DNA from: CAYJPV01 sp964396055
Lineage (GTDB): Bacteria > Acidobacteriota > Vicinamibacteria > Vicinamibacterales > JAKQTR01
NCBI GenBank assembly: GCA_964396055.1
Contig: CAYNDV010000070.1
Span: forward strand, 1 to 23,187
Direction of reading: 5' to 3'
DNA: 23,187 nucleotides
Positions within the stretch are counted from its first letter, which is position 1, and every line of letters starts with the position of its first letter. The notes beneath the pieces are model-generated. The model had not been told where the DNA came from and made no database searches. It was given only the letters and a program-made list of their open reading frames with translations. Below, piece after piece: positions 19,967-23,187 of this stretch. A program made the position numbers and the translations under genes.

Positions 19967-20717
19967 AGTGACGTTCCGGTCCCGCAGCCGGCAGGTGCCC
20001 CAGCCGTGTCGAGACCAGCCGACCCAGTTCCCAGGCGCCCCGGTTGTGGGCCGTCAGGATCGGCGTGTCGTCGGGCCCGTGCCCGAACACGCCCACCCGC
20101 GCCACTTCCCGACCAGTGTAGTCAAAGACCGGGGCGCACGTGCAGTACATTCGTTGCCCGCCGTCCCCGCCCGGCGAACCCAGGCGCGTGACGACGGCCT
20201 CACTGGCCGCGACATCCGCGGCCTGCGACAGGCGCAGGCAGCTCAGGCGCCGCAGCCCCTGCCCGCTGCCCTCGAAGTAGATCGCGCAGTGGGCCGGCAT
20301 ATGGCGGCCGTACACGGTGCGCATCGCCACCTCATCGGGACCGGCGCTCCAGGTGTAGGTGACCTCGTCGGTGCCGGGCACGGCGACGAAACTCCGGGCG
20401 TTGGTGCGCAGCACGTACTCGCGCAGCACGGGGTAGGCGTGCAGCCGCAGTTCCGACCGCCCCAGCAGGCGGAAGCTGAGGTCCAGCATCTTCAGCGTCA
20501 GGCTGTAGCGCTGCGTCTCGTCGTCCTGCCGCACGAACCCGCGTCGTTTCAGGACGGCCAGCAGCCGGTGCGCCGACGGACGCGGCTGCCCGATCGCGCG
20601 GGCCAGATCCGTCAGGGTCATGCCGGCGGGCGCCAGGCTCAGCGCCTCGCACACATCGAGCGCTTTGTCGATGGAGGTGGGGACGCCGATCTGGTGGTCG
20701 CTCGAGGCGGTCGTCAT
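19965..20717 (-). CDS. IclR-family transcriptional regulator
   Basis: A 250-aa IclR-type regulator. The N-terminal winged helix-turn-helix spans about 14-75: SIDKALDVCEALSLAPAGMT, LTDLARAIGQPRPSAHRLLAVLKRRGFV and the wing DETQRYSLT. The C-terminal effector domain spans about 80-245 (RTVYGRHMPAHCAIYF and VARVGVFGHGPDD). The ATG at 20717 follows AGGG; in-frame Mets at 20735 and 20789 lack ribosome sites, and the former lies inside the operator. A 17-bp palindrome 12 bp upstream is a likely autoregulatory operator. The ligand is unknown; neighbours are a metal-dependent hydrolase (upstream) and the ferredoxin-nuoBI group (downstream), any of which may be a target. Confidence 0.92.
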   Translation of the reverse strand: MTTASSDHQIGVPTSIDKALDVCEALSLAPAGMTLTDLARAIGQPRPSAHRLLAVLKRRGFVRQDDETQRYSLTLKMLDLSFRLLGRSELRLHAYPVLREYVLRTNARSFVAVPGTDEVTYTWSAGPDEVAMRTVYGRHMPAHCAIYFEGSGQGLRRLSCLRLSQAADVAASEAVVTRLGSPGGDGGQRMYCTCAPVFDYTGREVARVGVFGHGPDDTPILTAHNRGAWELGRLVSTRLGHLPAAGPERH

Positions 20718-20728
20718 AAGGCCCTGGT

Positions 20729-20745
20729 ATTCCATTGGATGGAAT
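20729..20745. promoter_or_regulatory. 17-bp palindromic candidate IclR operator
   Basis: Perfect 7-bp arms ATTCCAT and ATGGAAT around a TGG centre, 12 bp before the IclR start. The GGAAT/ATTCC half-sites resemble known IclR-family operators (the IclR consensus has TGGAAAT-N-ATTTCCA). Autorepression is the usual mode of this family. Confidence 0.6.
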
Positions 20746-20814
20746 GCCGTTTCATTGGTCAGACTACCCCCATGGCGACGGCCTGTCAACCATCCGAATC
20801 ACCACACCGGCCTC

Positions 20815-21525
20815 CTACCGCACCGTCGCGCCGGGCGCCAACTCCACCACCTCGACGCCCAGCGGTGCCACGAGTTCGCGCAGGACCTCCGGGCGGCCGG
20901 TGAGGAGCGGGAACGTCCCGTAGTGCATCGGCACGACCGTGCGCACGCCCAGCAACTCCGCCGCCTTGGCCGCCGCCGCCGGGTCCATCGTGAAGAAGTC
21001 GCCAATCGGCAGGAAGGCGATGGAGGGCGCGTAGAGGTCCCTGATGAGGGCCATGTCGCCGAACAGCGCGGTGTCGCCGGCGAAGTACACCGACAGGCCA
21101 TTCTCGAACCGCAGCACGTACCCGGCGGCCTCCCCCAGATACGTGATCACCCCGTCGTCCTCGTAACTGGAGCTGTGTTTCGCGTCGACCATCGTGATTC
21201 GGATGCCGGCCTGCTCCTGCGTGCCCCCCTTGTTCATCCCGGAGGTCGTCTTCACGCCTTTCCGGGACTCGAGCCAGCGGCAGACTTCGAAGATGCCCAC
21301 CACGGTGGCCCCGGTCTTCGCCGCCACGGCCGCCGCGTCGTGGATGTGATCGAAGTGGCCGTGGGTCACGAGGATGAGGTCCACCGGGCCGGGGTCCCTC
21401 GCGCCCTCCGGACAGGACGGGTTTCCGTCGAGCCAGGGATCCACGAGGATCCGGCGGCCACCGGGAGACACGAGCAGGAACGTGCCATGGCCCAGCCACG
21501 TCACGGACAGACCATTAAATCGCAT
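20815..21525 (-). CDS. UPF0173-type metal-dependent hydrolase (metallo-beta-lactamase fold)
   Basis: A 236-aa cytoplasmic metallo-beta-lactamase-fold hydrolase of the UPF0173/YtkL type, UlaG-like. The opening VTWLGHGTFLL (8-18) and DPWLDGNP (29-36) are characteristic. Metal ligands are complete: THGHFDH (His55, His57, Asp59, His60), DAKHSSSYE (His117), FAGDTALFGDM (Asp151) and VVPMHYGTFP (His201). GAGGT lies five bases before the ATG, and an extended -10 promoter sits about 45 bp upstream. The natural substrate of the family is unsettled. It precedes the IclR gene by about 100 bp. Confidence 0.92.
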   Translation of the reverse strand: MRFNGLSVTWLGHGTFLLVSPGGRRILVDPWLDGNPSCPEGARDPGPVDLILVTHGHFDHIHDAAAVAAKTGATVVGIFEVCRWLESRKGVKTTSGMNKGGTQEQAGIRITMVDAKHSSSYEDDGVITYLGEAAGYVLRFENGLSVYFAGDTALFGDMALIRDLYAPSIAFLPIGDFFTMDPAAAAKAAELLGVRTVVPMHYGTFPLLTGRPEVLRELVAPLGVEVVELAPGATVR

Positions 21526-21569
21526 GGTGCACCTCGGATGGAGTCACGGGACCGGATTGCGTCGGGCCG

Positions 21570-21578
21570 AGTATACCA
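21570..21578 (-). promoter_or_regulatory. Extended -10 promoter for the metal-dependent hydrolase
   Basis: TGGTATACT on the minus strand (21578-21570), the same nonamer found before the RRM gene. Transcription would start near 21563, leaving a leader of about 38 nt. There is no clear -35, as is usual for extended -10 promoters. Confidence 0.55.
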
Positions 21579-21652
21579 GCCGCAGGCAGGCGTGGACCGT
21601 GCCGGGCGAGACTCACGATCCCCCGCGCGCCGGCGCCGCCGAGTCGATGGTG

Positions 21653-21658
21653 TATGAT
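21653..21658 (+). promoter_or_regulatory. Weak -10 candidate for lipA
   Basis: TATGAT, one mismatch from the -10 consensus, 22 bp before the chosen GTG start. No -35 hexamer is visible in the GC-rich spacer, so this is tentative. If real, the upstream ATG at 21647 would not be transcribed. Confidence 0.3.
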
Positions 21659-21679
21659 GAGTGTTTAACGAATCACCTG

Positions 21680-22597
21680 GTGAGCACACCCGTTCCTGCC
21701 CTGTTCGTGCGGCCGCGTGCGCCGAAGCCCGACTGGCTCAAGGTCCGGGCCCCGGGATCGCCCAACTACGTCCGGCTCAAGAGCCTGATGCGCGATCAGG
21801 GCCTGCACACCGTGTGCGAGGAGGCCCACTGCCCCAACATCGGGGAGTGCTGGCACCACGGCACCGCGACGTTCATGATCCTGGGGGACGTCTGCACGCG
21901 GGCCTGCGGGTTCTGCGCGGTCCAGCACGGCAAGCCGCCGACGCTGGACCTCGGCGAACCGGCGCGGGTGGGCGAGGCGGTCCGCAACCTGGACCTGCAG
22001 TACGTCGTCATCACGTCGGTCGACCGTGACGATCTGCCCGACGGCGGCGCCGGGATCTTTGCCGAGACGATCCGGCAGATCAGGCGCCAGCGTCCCGGGT
22101 GCCGGATCGAGGTGCTGATCCCGGACTTCCAGGGCGACGAGGCCGCGCTGCGCACCGTGCTCGACGCGGGGCCGGATGTCCTGAACCACAACACCGAGAC
22201 GGTGCCGCGCCTGTATCGCACGGCCCGGCCGGGCGGCCGCTACACGCGGACCCTCGAACTGCTGGACCGCGCCCGCCGCTACGCGCCCGGCATCCCGACC
22301 AAGTCCGGGCTGATGGTGGGCCTGGGCGAGCAGTGGGACGAAGTCATTGCCACGCTGGCCGACCTGCACGATGTCGGCCTGGGCATCCTGACCATTGGTC
22401 AATACCTGAGTCCGTCCGCGACGCACCTGCCGGTGGCGCGGTACTACCACCCGGACGAGTTCGACATGCTCCGGGCCACAGCCGTCAACATGGGGTTCGG
22501 CCACGTCGAGTGCGGCCCCCTCGTTCGCAGTTCTTATCATGCCCACACGCAAGCCGACGCGTTCAGCCAGGCCGGGCGCCGGACCGAGAGCGCCTAG
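21680..22597 (+). CDS. lipA: Lipoyl synthase
   Basis: A 305-aa radical-SAM lipoyl synthase that inserts two sulfurs into protein-bound octanoyl groups of E2 and GcvH in the cytoplasm. The auxiliary cluster motif CEEAHCPNIGEC (Cys46, 51, 57) and the radical-SAM motif CTRACGFC (Cys72, 76, 79) are complete. FMILGDVCTR, VITSVDRDDLPDGGA, NHNTETV, and the C-terminal GPLVRSSYHA with its cluster-ligating Ser are all standard. I chose the GTG at 21680 because the homologous part begins at once after it (RPRAPKPDWLKVRAPG); an in-frame ATG at 21647 would add 11 residues. Neither start has a clear Shine-Dalgarno. It is followed by a pyruvate dehydrogenase E1 gene, a natural partner. Confidence 0.95.
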   Translation: MSTPVPALFVRPRAPKPDWLKVRAPGSPNYVRLKSLMRDQGLHTVCEEAHCPNIGECWHHGTATFMILGDVCTRACGFCAVQHGKPPTLDLGEPARVGEAVRNLDLQYVVITSVDRDDLPDGGAGIFAETIRQIRRQRPGCRIEVLIPDFQGDEAALRTVLDAGPDVLNHNTETVPRLYRTARPGGRYTRTLELLDRARRYAPGIPTKSGLMVGLGEQWDEVIATLADLHDVGLGILTIGQYLSPSATHLPVARYYHPDEFDMLRATAVNMGFGHVECGPLVRSSYHAHTQADAFSQAGRRTESA

Positions 22598-22615
22598 GGG
22601 CCCGGCCGCGCCACC

Positions 22616-22633
22616 TCCGGCGCCGGCGCCGGA
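22616..22633. repeat. 18-bp perfect palindrome between lipA and pdhA
   Basis: TCCGGCGCCGGCGCCGGA is fully self-complementary and ends 16 bp before the E1 alpha ATG. It may be an operator, a weak terminator, or a GC-rich chance palindrome. Confidence 0.4.
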
Positions 22634-22649
22634 ACGAGCACAGACCGCC

Positions 22650-23187
22650 ATGTCCACGACCACCGCCACCGACCACGTCAGCCGCCAGATCGCGAGCACG
22701 CCCCCGGCGACGCTCGTCGAGATGCTCTACCAGATGCTCCTCGGGCGCCGTTACGAGGAGAAGTGCGCCGAGATGTACGCGCTCCAGAAGATCGGCGGCT
22801 TCTGCCACCTCTACATCGGCCAGGAAGCCGTGGCGATTGGCGCCCTCTCGACGCTGCGCCCCGACGACTACGTCATCACGGCCTATCGGGAGCACGTGCA
22901 CGCCCTGGTGAAGGGCTGCGATCCGGGCCGGGTGATGGCGGAGCTGTTCGGCCGGCGCGACGGGGTGTCGCGCGGCAAGGGCGGGTCCATGCACCTGTTC
23001 GACCGCGAGAAGGGCATGCTGGGCGGCCACGGCATCGTCGGTGGCCACATCCCCCTGGCCACGGGCACGGCATTCGCCGCGAAGTACCAGCAGCAGGATC
23101 GGGTCACGCTCTGCTTCTTCGGCGAGGCTGCGGTCAACATCGGCGCCTTCCACGAGTCGCTGAACATGGCGGCGCTCTGGAAGCTGC
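22650..23187 (+). CDS. pdhA: Pyruvate dehydrogenase E1 alpha subunit (N-terminal part)
   Basis: A partial gene, open at the right edge, with 179 residues visible. It belongs to the TPP-dependent 2-oxoacid dehydrogenase E1 alpha family, which decarboxylates pyruvate (or a related 2-oxoacid) and passes the acyl group to lipoyl-E2. Diagnostic segments are GGFCHLYIGQEAVAIGA (49-65), YREHVHAL (79-86), RGKGGSMHLFD (108-118) and GGHGIVGGHIPLATGTAFA (125-143). The TPP/Mg motif, normally GDGAxN, reads GEAAVN here (158-163), followed by the usual IGAFHESLNMAALWKL. It lies 52 bp after lipA and is probably co-transcribed with it. Acetoin or branched-chain dehydrogenase E1 alpha are alternatives that the missing part could decide. 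Confidence 0.9.
   Translation, partial: MSTTTATDHVSRQIASTPPATLVEMLYQMLLGRRYEEKCAEMYALQKIGGFCHLYIGQEAVAIGALSTLRPDDYVITAYREHVHALVKGCDPGRVMAELFGRRDGVSRGKGGSMHLFDREKGMLGGHGIVGGHIPLATGTAFAAKYQQQDRVTLCFFGEAAVNIGAFHESLNMAALWKL

Overview
The window is GC-rich (roughly two thirds by eye, not computed), densely coded bacterial chromosome, with no rRNA, tRNA, phage, IS or CRISPR signal that I can see. The gene mix points to an Acidobacteriota-type bacterium, possibly the Vicinamibacteria: a giant secreted protease/propeller/beta-barrel protein, a TPR plus aspartyl-protease protein, a zf-HC2 anti-sigma factor with an ECF sigma factor, an SPFH/ribbon-helix-helix pair, and gene ends decorated with short 7-8 bp repeats. 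The phylum is inferred from gene content only.

Layout. 58-2144 (minus): RRM RNA-binding protein, DUF72/YecE protein, YheT-like hydrolase. 2440-8540 (plus): a CusF-SCO copper lipoprotein, then a tight four-gene operon of indolepyruvate:ferredoxin oxidoreductase alpha and beta (iorA, iorB), ADP-forming acyl-CoA synthetase, and a transglutaminase-like protein. 8618-9300 (minus): a lipoprotein and a small CPCC zinc-ribbon/coiled-coil protein. 9404-10489 (plus): an SPFH membrane protein with an Arc-like RHH protein. 10526-12718 (minus): ECF sigma factor, anti-sigma factor, TlpA-like thioredoxin and a small acidic-tailed protein. 13051-16742 (plus): the 1035-aa protease/propeller/barrel protein and a hot-dog thioesterase. 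16762-21525 (minus): metal-dependent hydrolase, IclR regulator, 7Fe ferredoxin, NuoB, NuoI, TPR/aspartyl protease. 21680-end (plus): lipoyl synthase and the start of a pyruvate dehydrogenase E1 alpha subunit, cut by the window edge.

How the genes work together. The ior-acd operon reads as an archaeal-style route: aryl or branched 2-oxoacids are oxidatively decarboxylated to acyl-CoA with reduction of ferredoxin, then the acyl-CoA is cleaved with ATP formation. A Thermus-type 7Fe ferredoxin and two complex I iron-sulfur subunits (NuoB, NuoI) lie about 11 kb away in the same window and could in principle receive those electrons; that link is inference. lipA next to pdhA fits lipoylation of the 2-oxoacid dehydrogenase complex. 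The sigma/anti-sigma/TlpA operon looks like an envelope or redox stress unit.

The least explained items are: the transglutaminase-like gene in the ior-acd operon; the SPFH-RHH pair with a TGATATCA palindrome on its -10 box; the protease/propeller/barrel fusion; the tandem-DTG aspartyl protease; the isolated ferredoxin-nuoB-nuoI cluster; and the habit of short tandem repeats sitting directly at gene 3' ends.
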